A DNA stretch of 64,000 bases from Aquimarina sp. RZ0 (GCF_008370685.1 NZ_VTZU01000030.1:16394-80393); one strand, 5' to 3'. Numbered from the stretch's first letter, positions 26,872 through 35,576 are shown. The notes: generated by a model from the sequence alone, not told the origin. Numbers and translations: made by a program.

Positions 26872-27885
26872 TTACTGTATTCCCAAATAAGGGTTATAAC
26901 TATACGTTTTACTAAAACGTCCTAGCCCATCAAAATACTGATCTACCAAGTGTGCTGGATAGTATGCTAATCCACCAGCTAACAGACCTTGACCTCCTCC
27001 ATCATTTTTATCATCCCAATTCCAGGGTGCATTAGCAGTCCCATTGCCATAGGATTTTCTGAATGATTTGGCATTGCTAAACAAATTGGTATTAAATCGT
27101 TGATCCCACATACCGCCTCTATCAAAAATATTTACTAGTTTATACTTCACATTTCTATCATAAATATTTGAAGGATGTTCGCTAGTTGTTTTACTTGGGT
27201 AGTAAACGACATAATCGTTACCACCAGGTTGTAGCTTTGCGTGCGCTTTGATCCCATGTCCTTTGGCTTCTGCCGAAGTTTTAAAACGATTTATGCCATT
27301 GTCATTCTTTGTAGTCAAGGTACCATCTATATTTTCATTACCATTAGTAAGCCCGGAATTAGAAGCTTTGTAAGAATAAAAATCTGAGTGAAATACGGTT
27401 ACAATGCCCAAGGCTTTACCATAGGTAGAGTTGTCTTTTTTAACAACTGTAAGGACTCCCTCAAGATCATTTTCATGTTCATCAATTCTGTACAGAAACC
27501 AAACATCTGTCCAGTCTCTAGGATGAAAAAATGCATAGGTGATAAAATAATGCGTAGATGTTTCTACTACAGAATAATAAGATACTGCTTTTCCTTTTCT
27601 GGAAGAATTCGAAATGTTATTCCAATTATTCCGCGCATTGAGATCACCATCAAAATCATAACGCGTAATATAATCTGCTTTACCACTCAATCCATGTGAA
27701 CCTGTATTGTCTACATCTTGATAATGAATAGGCGCATGACGATATGCCAGATCCAGATAGAAATTTTGATTTTTATTTGTTGTTATAAGATCTTCTTCTA
27801 CTCTCTTTTCGAGAAACAGATCGTCCGATGTTTGGCAACTATACAATAAAACAGAAAGCGCGAAAAGTAATTGTGTTTTTTTCAT
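26872..27885 (-). CDS. Lipoprotein with a HENDLEG motif, remotely NPP1/Vps62-like, function unknown
   Basis: 337 residues. The lipobox LLYSC is followed by QTSDDLFLEKRVEED. The body has LDLAYRHAPIHYQDVD, YYSVVETSTHYFITYAFFHPRDW and DEHENDLEGVLTVVKKD. The last recalls the acidic H-x-D-x-E motif of NPP1-like necrosis proteins (GHRHDWE) and Vps62-like domains, and GHGIKAH could supply further metal ligands. The C-terminal part holds Trp/Gly-rich sequence (APWNWDDKNDGGGQGLLAGG). The resemblance is a matter of pattern only, so I do not claim cytolytic activity. It is transcribed alone and has its own terminator. Secreted, surface-anchored protein is the safe statement. Confidence 0.6.
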   Translation of the reverse strand: MKKTQLLFALSVLLYSCQTSDDLFLEKRVEEDLITTNKNQNFYLDLAYRHAPIHYQDVDNTGSHGLSGKADYITRYDFDGDLNARNNWNNISNSSRKGKAVSYYSVVETSTHYFITYAFFHPRDWTDVWFLYRIDEHENDLEGVLTVVKKDNSTYGKALGIVTVFHSDFYSYKASNSGLTNGNENIDGTLTTKNDNGINRFKTSAEAKGHGIKAHAKLQPGGNDYVVYYPSKTTSEHPSNIYDRNVKYKLVNIFDRGGMWDQRFNTNLFSNAKSFRKSYGNGTANAPWNWDDKNDGGGQGLLAGGLAYYPAHLVDQYFDGLGRFSKTYSYNPYLGIQ

Positions 27886-28199
27886 TTTAACTAAATTTTC
27901 AGGTTAGTATATACTGCTAAAAGTATCTTTTTGAAAAAGGCTACATATTAAGAAGGGATTAAGAATTATGACTAAAAGTTATATTATCTTCAAGTAATAA
28001 AAACAATAAGAACAACGAGGTTAAATCACTAAAAATAAAGTTATTAAATTCATTTTTGTTATTTAAATGTTATGAAAAAAAAGCAACAAGTGACGGTATG
28101 TTTCTAGATCTTTATATTATTATTAGGGTTTCTAAAACCACTATTTTTTGGCGGTAGGATTATCTATTTTCGAGATATAAAATTATAACCACATCACTC

Positions 28200-28820
28200 A
28201 TGAAATCTACGAAGAAGTTTGTCTTTTCTATCTTAGGTATTGCAATCATAATTACATTATTATACGTATATGAAGTTCATTTTGATTATCGGTTTACAGA
28301 AGTCACCAAAGGAAAAGTATACCGATCTGCCAAGATTCCTCCTGATCAAATTGATGATTACATCAAAAAATATGGAATAAAAACTGTAATTGACCTGAGA
28401 ATTGGCAATTTAATAGACCCATTGAACCCAAGCTTATCAAAAGACATATCTTCAGAAAAAAAAGCCGTAGAGACTATAAAAGGTGTTAACTATATAAATA
28501 TCCCGTCACATCAGATTCCTTCTGAGCAGAATCTGCAAATGTTTTATGAAACCCTGGATAAAGAAAATGCTTTTCCTGCTCTAATACATTGTCATCATGG
28601 TACTGGTAGAGCGATATTATATAGTGCATTATACCGTATAGAATACGAAGGTCTCTCCAACGAAGAAGCTAGATTACAAACAAAGTTTCCGATATATTTA
28701 AGTTCTTTTGACAAAGGTACACCAAAAGGAGAATGGCTTAAAAAATATGACCGCCGCAAAAACACTGAATATGCAGTATCTCCTGATATGATACAAGGTG
28801 ATAAATCAATTGCTAACTAA
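28200..28820 (+). CDS. Membrane-anchored CX5R (dual-specificity type) phosphatase
   Basis: 206 residues. One N-terminal transmembrane helix (residues ~8-25, FSILGIAIIITLLYVYEV) leaves the rest in the periplasm. The phosphatase domain has VYRSAKIPPDQ, the strand TVIDLRIGN with general-acid candidate Asp65, and the P-loop HCHHGTGRA with nucleophile Cys131 and Arg137 (C-x5-R). This is the small cyclin/DSP-PTP class. Periplasmic placement next to a sugar nucleotide epimerase and polyprenyl glycosyltransferases suggests a lipid- or glycan-phosphate substrate, an inference. The downstream epimerase gene starts 14 bases after its stop, so they form an operon. Confidence 0.82.
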   Translation: MKSTKKFVFSILGIAIIITLLYVYEVHFDYRFTEVTKGKVYRSAKIPPDQIDDYIKKYGIKTVIDLRIGNLIDPLNPSLSKDISSEKKAVETIKGVNYINIPSHQIPSEQNLQMFYETLDKENAFPALIHCHHGTGRAILYSALYRIEYEGLSNEEARLQTKFPIYLSSFDKGTPKGEWLKKYDRRKNTEYAVSPDMIQGDKSIAN

Positions 28821-28834
28821 TTAACTAATTTGAT

Positions 28835-29890
28835 ATGAAAATTTTAGTAACAGGTTCCGCAGGGTTTATTGGTTTTCATGTAACTCAAAGATTACTAAAA
28901 AACGGACATCAGGTAGTAGGTTTTGACAATCTTAATTCATATTACAATCCTCAATTAAAATACGATCGACTTGCAGAAACAGGAATCCCGTTTCATAAAA
29001 TAATAGATGCGCGGTTCGTTGAGTCTACTACCCATTCTGGATATCGTTTTATCAAAATGGATCTCACACAGAAAGGCGCATTAATGGATCTGTTCAGATA
29101 TGAACGTTTTGACACCGTAATCCATCTGGCTGCACAGGCTGGTGTACGTTACAGTATAGAAAATCCTAGTATTTATGTAAAGAGCAATATTGAAGGGTTT
29201 CTAAATATTCTTGAAGCCTGCAGACACTACCCTGTTACCCATTTAATTTATGCATCAAGTTCATCTGTATATGGCAACAACAAAAAAGTGCCATTTTCTA
29301 TTGATGATCGTGTAGATAACCCAGTAAGTTTATATGCCGCCACAAAGAAAAGTAATGAATTAATGGCGTATACGTATAGCCATCTTTTTAAAATCCCTAC
29401 GACTGGATTACGTTTTTTTACTGTATATGGCCCCTGGGGAAGACCTGATATGGCTCCTTCTCTTTTTACCGATGCCATTATTAATAACAGGTCTATAAAT
29501 GTTTTTAATAATGGGAATATGGAACGTGATTTTACATATATTGATGATATCGTAGAAGGAATCACCAGAATATCCCAAAAAATTCCTATTTCTGAACCTG
29601 AAGAAAAAGCTCCGTATACATTACACAACATAGGGAATAGTAACCCCATTAAATTAATGGATTTTATAACTTCTATTGAGAAAAATCTAAATACGAAAGC
29701 AAAAAAGACTTTTCTCCCTATGCAACCGGGAGATGTACAAAAGACCTATGCAGATATTAATAGTTTGACTGAATCCGTAGCGTATTCTCCCTGTACAAGA
29801 TTAGATGATGGCGTAAAAAAGTTTATAGATTGGTATATTTCCTATATCGTAAAAGATCAATTTAATAACAAAAAGAAAATGACTGTTTAG
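28835..29890 (+). CDS. NAD-dependent epimerase, likely UDP-glucuronate 4-epimerase
   Basis: 351 residues of extended-SDR type. The Rossmann motif GSAGFIG is at residues 7-13, followed by FDNLNSYYNPQLKYDRL, which is the hallmark of the UDP-glucuronate 4-epimerase (CapI/GAE) branch; the catalytic residues are Ser143/Ser144, Tyr167 and Lys171 (YAATKKSNE). FFTVYGPWGRPDMAP is also typical of that branch. The reaction interconverts UDP-glucuronic acid and UDP-galacturonic acid, providing acid sugars for surface glycans. It overlaps the convergent GT39 gene by four bases. A role in supplying UDP-GalA to the nearby GT2 is inferred. Confidence 0.88.
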   Translation: MKILVTGSAGFIGFHVTQRLLKNGHQVVGFDNLNSYYNPQLKYDRLAETGIPFHKIIDARFVESTTHSGYRFIKMDLTQKGALMDLFRYERFDTVIHLAAQAGVRYSIENPSIYVKSNIEGFLNILEACRHYPVTHLIYASSSSVYGNNKKVPFSIDDRVDNPVSLYAATKKSNELMAYTYSHLFKIPTTGLRFFTVYGPWGRPDMAPSLFTDAIINNRSINVFNNGNMERDFTYIDDIVEGITRISQKIPISEPEEKAPYTLHNIGNSNPIKLMDFITSIEKNLNTKAKKTFLPMQPGDVQKTYADINSLTESVAYSPCTRLDDGVKKFIDWYISYIVKDQFNNKKKMTV

Positions 29891-31566
29891 TCTTTTTTAA
29901 TCTGTAACAAAAAAGCTTTTTGCAGGATGCTATCTCTGGTATTAGGGTTTAAAAAATCTAGAGATAATCTTGTTATTCTGTGATGGTTAATCTCATATCG
30001 ATTAGACCATTTTATATTGTTTTGCTGTAAAACTTCCATATGATCTTCGTATATAAACAACCAGCTATCATTTGGTATTTTTTCTGAAACTTCGTTAATA
30101 TCAATTGTAGGAGTTATCCTTTTGGTATAAAAATCTAAAGACCAGCTTGGTCTCCCTTTTACCATAAAAACCTTGTCCAGTTCAATCTTTTCAGTTGTAA
30201 TAATTTTGGCTACATTATTACCTGCCTGATACAATAAAAGTCTTGGGTAAAACTGAGTATTCAGACAGAAATTTATAAAAATCATAAAGTAAACAGAGAT
30301 CATTAGCAATCTTCTTACACTATGCATTTCTGACGTAATGATATAACATAAACCTGCAAATAATAGTAGATAACATAAGATGATCCCAACATGAGGCATC
30401 GAAAAAGCCCAAAAAATCAGAAATAACACCAGGATACTTCCTGCTATCAATATAATATATTGTGCTTTTAGTATAATACCAACAATTTTTAGTTTGTTGT
30501 TTTCATATAATTGAATGATATATCCGCCTATTAATACCGATAGAACCGGAAGTAAGCTATTGAGATAATGTGGTAATTTAAATTTTGAAAAACTAATTAC
30601 TACCATCACTAATAGAAACCCTACTGAGGTTAATATCTCTACTCCTGATCTAAACTTGAACTTTAACCGCCATAGTTGGTTTATTTTCGAAAACAATGCC
30701 AGATATGCAATCAATGACCAAGGTAAAAACGCCCATAATACGGTATGAAAAAAGAAAAAATAATCTGGGCTGGTTTCCTCAAAACCAGCAGCTGTTAATC
30801 GGTTAAAACTCTGATCCCATAAGATGAATTTAATCCCCGAAATATTAGATTGCCCATTAATTATCTTTTCAGGATGAAGATCAAACTGCATATAATACGC
30901 ATACAAAACCGGTAATATTGCGCAGATAAAAGCCATAATCCCTACAACTGTTTTCCAGGACCAAATCACTTTCCAGGATCGACTATAAATGAGATAACTT
31001 AGGATACACACCCCTGCCACAAAAACTCCTAACTGCCCTTTTGTAGAAAAAGCAATTGCCACACCAATGCTTCCCAAAATAGCATTTATCAGTTTACTAT
31101 AGTTTATATATAGCACTAATTGCCACATCCCAAAAATTGTAGCACCTGTGAGCACCGCATCAGTTCTTACATCATGATTAGCCAAAAAAATGGCTTGAGC
31201 AGACAAAAAAGCCAGTGATGCAATATGAGACGCTTTATCTCCATAAAATTCTTTTGCTAATCGGTTACAGGAATAAGCGCCCAGAACTGTAAACAAAAGA
31301 GCTGGAATACGATATGCCCAATGAGAAATTCCAAAAATTTTAAATGACAACGCAGCTAACCAAAAGTGCATATGTGGTTTATCCAAATAGTCTTGACCTG
31401 CCTTGTAAATATTTAGAAAATCATTCTCCAGATACATACGCATTGCCATAGTGGCATGTTGTGCAGAATCATTTTCCATTAAGGGAATCCATAAGCCTGA
31501 TAAGTAAACAGCACTTAGTAATATATATAGTAGTAAGTAATCTTTTTTTAAAAGAAATGCGTCCAT
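29887..31566 (-). CDS. ArnT-like GT39 glycosyltransferase (integral membrane)
   Basis: 559 residues with about 12 hydrophobic helices and a short C-terminal soluble domain (KVFMVKGRPSWSLDFYTKRI). The first periplasmic loop has the GT-C signature with acidic residues, PLMENDSAQHATMAMRMY, and LDKPHMHFWLAALSFKIFG, both typical of the PMT/ArnT family. These enzymes move a sugar from a polyprenyl phosphate carrier onto lipid A, a glycan or a protein at the periplasmic face. Sugar specificity cannot be read from the sequence. It is convergent with the epimerase and divergent from the GT2 gene, so the cluster is not a single operon. Confidence 0.87.
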   Translation of the reverse strand: MDAFLLKKDYLLLYILLSAVYLSGLWIPLMENDSAQHATMAMRMYLENDFLNIYKAGQDYLDKPHMHFWLAALSFKIFGISHWAYRIPALLFTVLGAYSCNRLAKEFYGDKASHIASLAFLSAQAIFLANHDVRTDAVLTGATIFGMWQLVLYINYSKLINAILGSIGVAIAFSTKGQLGVFVAGVCILSYLIYSRSWKVIWSWKTVVGIMAFICAILPVLYAYYMQFDLHPEKIINGQSNISGIKFILWDQSFNRLTAAGFEETSPDYFFFFHTVLWAFLPWSLIAYLALFSKINQLWRLKFKFRSGVEILTSVGFLLVMVVISFSKFKLPHYLNSLLPVLSVLIGGYIIQLYENNKLKIVGIILKAQYIILIAGSILVLFLIFWAFSMPHVGIILCYLLLFAGLCYIITSEMHSVRRLLMISVYFMIFINFCLNTQFYPRLLLYQAGNNVAKIITTEKIELDKVFMVKGRPSWSLDFYTKRITPTIDINEVSEKIPNDSWLFIYEDHMEVLQQNNIKWSNRYEINHHRITRLSLDFLNPNTRDSILQKAFLLQIKKD

Positions 31567-31762
31567 TCAGAATTTGAGGGTAAAATTTATGACACCCCTG
31601 CTAATTCATGTAAAAATACCAATAGAATATTGCATAAAATAAAAACTAAGGCTGACTTAACAATTTTATAAATCTAATGCTATTCCTTATCAATTTGATA
31701 TCAATTTACAAATATTCAATTGATCTAAGCAGTATAAATTAGCTATTCTAAGCTATTCAATT

Positions 31763-32737
31763 ATGAAATCCTCCATATTACTATCTATTGTTATCCCTCT
31801 ATATAATGAAGAAGGGAATACCAGTTTACTGACCGAAGCAATAGAAAGAGCCTTAAAAGACTATCGGTATGAGATCATATATATTGACGATTTCTCTACA
31901 GACAATACCAGACACGAGATCAAACTATTACACAATCCCTCTGTTGCGCTTATTGAGCTTAAAAGAAACTATGGGCAGAGTTCTGCTTTGGCAGCGGGAA
32001 TAGCATATGCAAAAGGAGATTATGTTGTCACTATGGATGGAGATATGCAAAACGACCCTGCTGATATCCCGATGATGTTAGAAACAGCAATTCGAGAGGA
32101 TTGTGATCTGGTTACTGGTATTCGACAAAAAAGAAAAGATAATTTTATCAAAACCCTACCTTCAAAAATTGCCAATTTTATTATTAGAAAAGCGACCCAA
32201 TTCCATATCACTGATGCTGGATGTGCTCTAAAAGTAATGACCGCAGAAACAGCAAAAAACATTCCTCTTTATGGAGAACTACATCGTTTTATCGCATTAA
32301 ACGCACACATTGATGGAGCAAGAATCACACAAGTCCCTGTAAAACATCATGCAAGAAAATTTGGAGTTTCAAAATATGGGTTAGGGAGAACATTTAAGGT
32401 AATGAATGATCTTTTATTAATTCTTTTTCAACGTAAGTACCTGCAAAAACCCTTGTATTTGTTTGGTAACATGGGAATGCTCTTCTTTGGCACAGGAATG
32501 CTGATCAATATATATCTGATCAGTATCAAACTTATGGGCGAAGATATCGGAACAAGACCTTTATTACTATTAGGTATTTTACTAATACTTGTGGGAATCC
32601 AGTTTTTTACCATTGGTATCGTTACAGATCTTTTGATGAGAACTTATTATGAATCTCAAAATAAGAAACCATATAATATCAGAAAAATTATCACTTTTGA
32701 AAAAAAAGAAAAAACACCTATTCTCCACGTTTCTTAA
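31763..32737 (+). CDS. GT2 polyprenyl-phosphate glycosyltransferase (DPM1/GtrB/ArnC-like)
   Basis: 324 residues. The GT-A domain has LSIVIPLYNEEGN at the N-terminus, YEIIYIDDFSTDNT, and the metal-binding VTMDGDMQNDPADIP (DxD). Two helices at the C-terminus (LYLFGNMGMLFFGTGMLINIY and LLLLGILLILVGIQFFTIGI) anchor it to the membrane, as in GtrB and ArnC. Expected reaction: transfer of a sugar from a nucleotide donor to undecaprenyl phosphate on the cytoplasmic side, making the donor for a GT-C enzyme such as the neighbour. The start of the flippase-like gene overlaps its end by up to 89 bases. Confidence 0.88.
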   Translation: MKSSILLSIVIPLYNEEGNTSLLTEAIERALKDYRYEIIYIDDFSTDNTRHEIKLLHNPSVALIELKRNYGQSSALAAGIAYAKGDYVVTMDGDMQNDPADIPMMLETAIREDCDLVTGIRQKRKDNFIKTLPSKIANFIIRKATQFHITDAGCALKVMTAETAKNIPLYGELHRFIALNAHIDGARITQVPVKHHARKFGVSKYGLGRTFKVMNDLLLILFQRKYLQKPLYLFGNMGMLFFGTGMLINIYLISIKLMGEDIGTRPLLLLGILLILVGIQFFTIGIVTDLLMRTYYESQNKKPYNIRKIITFEKKEKTPILHVS

Positions 32738-33581
32738 GATAGGAGTTACTATTTTTTTACTATATCTCGTTTTTACTAAAATTCCTTTTACAAAGGTTTG
32801 GGATATTCTGAAGCATGCCAATATAACACTGCTTTTAATGGCATTGTTTTGTTTTGTTTTATCTCAATGGATATCAGCAGAAAGGCTTTCAGTTTTATTT
32901 AGATCCGTTAACTTCTTTTTGACCCCCAGAAGCAATCATATTCTGTACCTCATCGGGATGTTTTATAACTTCTTTATTCCCGGAGGCATAGGCGGTGACG
33001 CTTATAAAATTTACATCCTCCATAAAGAATTCAACTGGTCTGTAAAAAAGCTTTCTGCAGCTGTTTTTGTAGATCGATTTATGGGGCTAACGGCTATAGG
33101 CATATTGATCTGTATATTTTCCTTTTTTGTTCCAGGTTTTTTTAAAGAAATGCGACAATGGTTTTTGCCATTATTACTCAGTATAAGTATAACCGCATCT
33201 TATTTTTTTGTGAAACGACTATTCCCCTCGTTCTTTTCTGTTTTTACTAAAACAATAATACAATCTATCGCAGTGCAGTTGCTACAGTGTATTTGTATAG
33301 TTATATTATTAGAAAGTATTACGAATACACATAACCACCTTATTTATATTACTGTTTTTCTAATTTCTTCGGTTGTATCTGTTTTTTCTTTTTCGGGAAT
33401 TGGAATTCGTGAAATGATCTTTTATCAGGCTGCAATCTTATTTGTTTTTGATTCTACTGTTGCTGTCACTATAGGATTACTGTTTTCAGTGATGACCGCA
33501 TTTGTTTCTTTATTCGGAATTCTTTTCCAATTCAAAAACCCCAAACTATATATAAAAACAATTAATTCAATGCTGCTTTGA
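32649..33581 (+). CDS. Flippase-like / lysylphosphatidylglycerol-synthase transmembrane domain protein
   Basis: 310 residues with about eight transmembrane helices. The features of the LPG_synthase_TM (UPF0104/YbhN) family are YNFFIPGGIGGDAYKIYIL with the conserved GG-D, SAAVFVDRFMGLTAIG with the acidic/Arg pair, and FSGIGIREMIFYQAAILF. Such proteins are thought to move or remodel polyprenyl-linked sugars or lipids. The ATG at 32649 overlaps the GT2 gene by 89 bases; a TTG at 32697 would reduce this to 41 and still leave a basic N-terminus. Overlap indicates translational coupling with GT2, so it may flip the GT2 product. A paralogous type is at 58222-59205. Confidence 0.83.
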   Translation: MNLKIRNHIISEKLSLLKKKKKHLFSTFLKIGVTIFLLYLVFTKIPFTKVWDILKHANITLLLMALFCFVLSQWISAERLSVLFRSVNFFLTPRSNHILYLIGMFYNFFIPGGIGGDAYKIYILHKEFNWSVKKLSAAVFVDRFMGLTAIGILICIFSFFVPGFFKEMRQWFLPLLLSISITASYFFVKRLFPSFFSVFTKTIIQSIAVQLLQCICIVILLESITNTHNHLIYITVFLISSVVSVFSFSGIGIREMIFYQAAILFVFDSTVAVTIGLLFSVMTAFVSLFGILFQFKNPKLYIKTINSMLL

Positions 33582-33621
33582 ATTGTATAATTTGAAACTA
33601 GCACATATTGATAGCAAATGA

Positions 33622-33954
33622 ATGGTAGCCTCTATAAGAAATGCTAAGAATAATAAAGATCGGTATATCATTACTTTCTAAAAAAAACACATCTTCGGAT
33701 CTCTTAATGTATTGAAACATTCTGAAAAAAGTGTAGGGGCAACTGTTGCTAGTGTTGCTTTAAAAGCTACTGCCAAAAAATCGTTGTACATCATATACTC
33801 ACGCATTGTCTGTAACACACCTAATTAGAAAATCGAACAGCTTTATGATATCTACATCCCTATACAGGAGATAGTTACACAAAAACAACAACAATTTATG
33901 CTTGAGGGAGTTATAAAAAATTTTGAATCCATCCTAAATCCACTAGATTTGTAA
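33622..33954 (+). pseudogene. Decayed small gene with two in-frame stop codons
   Basis: Reading from ATG at 33622, a single frame runs 111 codons to TAA at 33952 and is broken only by TAA at 33679-33681 and TAG at 33826-33828. The translated parts look protein-like: MVASIRNAKNNKDRYIITF, then KKHIFGSLNVLKHSEKSVGA..., then KIEQLYDIYIPIQEIVTQKQ and a C-terminal FESILNPLDL. I do not recognise the family. With no frameshift, two nonsense mutations are the simplest explanation. It fills most of the gap 33582-33988. Confidence 0.55.
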
Positions 33955-33988
33955 ATAACATACATTAATTAAAAAACAAGTACTAAAA

Positions 33989-34492
33989 ATGAAAAATCAG
34001 TTACTATATCTTTTTATATCATTATTGTCAATGTCTATTTTTAGTCAAAGTAAATATTCTATAATATATGAAGCGGATGCCAATGGAAAGTTAATATCTG
34101 GGAATATAAATGACTTAAAAACTGTTGTTCAGAATGGAAATCCCATAAGAGTTGGATGGGTCTTAAAATTACAAAATGAGAAAGGAGAAATTAAAGAATT
34201 AGAACATTGGACGGATACAAAGTTTTTAACCATAATAGATGACAATATATACGCTCAGATACACTCAATTTATCAGCAAATGACAGATTTTAATAACCCA
34301 GAAGGAGCATTAAAATTTTTAGACAATCAACCAGATGGATGGGTTGCAATTATAAGCACTTCTGGAATCATGAGACAAAAATATGCTGATATCTTAAAAT
34401 GGACTGAAGGTATGTCTAAAGAAGAAATTAGTGAGATGGTAAAAGAAATGGAAACTTCAAGGGTACGAACTAAATGGGCGACTATTGAATAA
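33989..34492 (+). CDS. Secreted protein of unknown function
   Basis: 167 residues. The signal peptide is MKNQLLYLFISLLSMSIFSQ, with cleavage probably after FSQ. The mature part begins SKYSIIYEADANGKLISGNI and is a mix of strands and helices: IRVGWVLKLQNEKGEIKELEHW, then NIYAQIHSIYQQM, PDGWVAIISTSGIM and an amphipathic C-terminal helix (SKEEISEMVKEMETSR). No catalytic motif is evident and I do not recognise the family. It is followed by an inverted-repeat-containing leader and a Crp-type regulator, and may be independent of both. Confidence 0.7.
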   Translation: MKNQLLYLFISLLSMSIFSQSKYSIIYEADANGKLISGNINDLKTVVQNGNPIRVGWVLKLQNEKGEIKELEHWTDTKFLTIIDDNIYAQIHSIYQQMTDFNNPEGALKFLDNQPDGWVAIISTSGIMRQKYADILKWTEGMSKEEISEMVKEMETSRVRTKWATIE

Positions 34493-34572
34493 AAACGAAT
34501 GTTTAACATTATATTTCATGAAATCAGAGCAATTTAGTACCATATAAAGAAACTATATTAATTTCTTAAGAT

Positions 34573-34673
34573 AACGTCAATTTTAAGACTTAAAAAAAAC
34601 AGAGCTTAAAATCAGGTTAAACACTAAAAATAAAGAAATTTGAACGAAATTTAACTAAAATTGACGTTCGTCA
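34573..34673. promoter_or_regulatory. Inverted repeats and palindrome upstream of the Crp-type regulator
   Basis: AACGTCAATTTTA (34573-34585) recurs as its exact reverse complement TAAAATTGACGTT (34656-34668). The second copy overlaps the palindrome TGACGTTCGTCA (34662-34673), which ends 15 bases before the ATG of the regulator. The arrangement fits a binding site for a dimeric regulator, possibly autoregulation. Confidence 0.5.
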
Positions 34674-34688
34674 GAATAATGAATCCAA

Positions 34689-35273
34689 ATGAGTGATTTT
34701 GTCACATATTTAGAAAAACAGATTAAGCTATCATTTCGAGAAAGACAATCGATAATTGATTTCACAAAGAAAAAAAAATTATTGAAAAATGAAGTTTTTA
34801 TTCAGCAAGGAAGAATTTGTAACAAACTTGCTTATTTAGAAAATGGAGCTTTTCGAATGTTTTATACAACAGATAGTGGAGATGAAGTCAATACTGAGTT
34901 TATTGTTTCAAAAGGCTTTATTACAGATTACATTAGTTTTCTAAAAAAGGAAGCTTGCTCTGTGACCATTTCGGCAATAGAAGATTCTGAAATTTCTATA
35001 ATAGACACAAATTGGCTGGACAAATCTCTGCTTAGAAAGCTAGCAATGCTTGGAAAAAATTATATTCAAAAAAAATGCCTCCCAGTGCTATTGGATTATC
35101 AAATTATTGTTGCAGAAAAACCAGCTTTACGGTATCAAATGTTTGAAAATAAGTACCCAGAATATATACAAAGAATTCCTCAAAAACATATTGCTAGTTA
35201 CTTAAAAATAAGACCTGAAACATTAAGCAGAATTAAACGAAAATTTATTGATTTAAATCAACTTAAATCTTAA
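34689..35273 (+). CDS. Crp/Fnr-family transcriptional regulator
   Basis: 194 residues. Residues ~10-120 form a cyclic-nucleotide-binding-type beta-roll: LKNEVFIQQGRICNKLAYLENGAFRMFYTTDSGDE, then EVNTEFIVSKGFITDY. The C-terminal helical part has YIQRIPQKHIASYLKIRPETLSRIKRKF, a compact helix-turn-helix. The cAMP phosphate-binding RxS loop is not obvious, so the effector is uncertain; many flavobacterial members of this group lack it. It is followed, 48 bases on, by a tautomerase gene, perhaps its target, and preceded by inverted repeats. Confidence 0.88.
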   Translation: MSDFVTYLEKQIKLSFRERQSIIDFTKKKKLLKNEVFIQQGRICNKLAYLENGAFRMFYTTDSGDEVNTEFIVSKGFITDYISFLKKEACSVTISAIEDSEISIIDTNWLDKSLLRKLAMLGKNYIQKKCLPVLLDYQIIVAEKPALRYQMFENKYPEYIQRIPQKHIASYLKIRPETLSRIKRKFIDLNQLKS

Positions 35274-35321
35274 TAATCAATTTTAATTTTACTCTATTAA
35301 TAATACTAAAAAATTAAAATT

Positions 35322-35576
35322 ATGCCATTTGTTAATGTCAGAACATTTAAAGGAGCACTTTCTAATCAAGAAAGAAAAGAACTTCAAACCAAGATCACAG
35401 ACTTATTAATAGAATATGAAGGAAAAGGAAACCCTGAATTCAAAAAATTTGTATGGGTTATGTTAGAAGAAGAAGAGCCTAAAAACTGGATGATTGGAGG
35501 AACTACCATTTCTGATGTCTTGGATAACAATCTTACATATAAACAAAATTATCTTGCCAACCTCTCGGAAAAGTAG
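35322..35576 (+). CDS. Tautomerase family protein (4-oxalocrotonate tautomerase type)
   Basis: 84 residues. The catalytic Pro follows the initiator Met (MPFVNVRTFKGALSNQERKE), so it becomes the N-terminal base after processing. The length and the beta-alpha-beta layout fit the 4-OT/MIF superfamily. The segment FVWVMLEEEEPKNWMIGG is the usual C-terminal strand and hairpin. The substrate is not known. Probably co-transcribed with the Crp-type regulator upstream, or under its control. Confidence 0.8.
   Translation: MPFVNVRTFKGALSNQERKELQTKITDLLIEYEGKGNPEFKKFVWVMLEEEEPKNWMIGGTTISDVLDNNLTYKQNYLANLSEK

Noticed and set aside
27886..28199. Possible RNA gene or promoter in the 314-base gap before the phosphatase gene
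   Set aside because: Plain A/T-rich sequence; no exact promoter box, no strong hairpin and no conserved RNA feature could be supported.
33622..33954. Stop-codon readthrough or selenocysteine/pyrrolysine recoding
   Set aside because: The stops are TAA and TAG without a UGA, no SECIS-like hairpin follows, and recoding is not known in this group. Nonsense decay is simpler.
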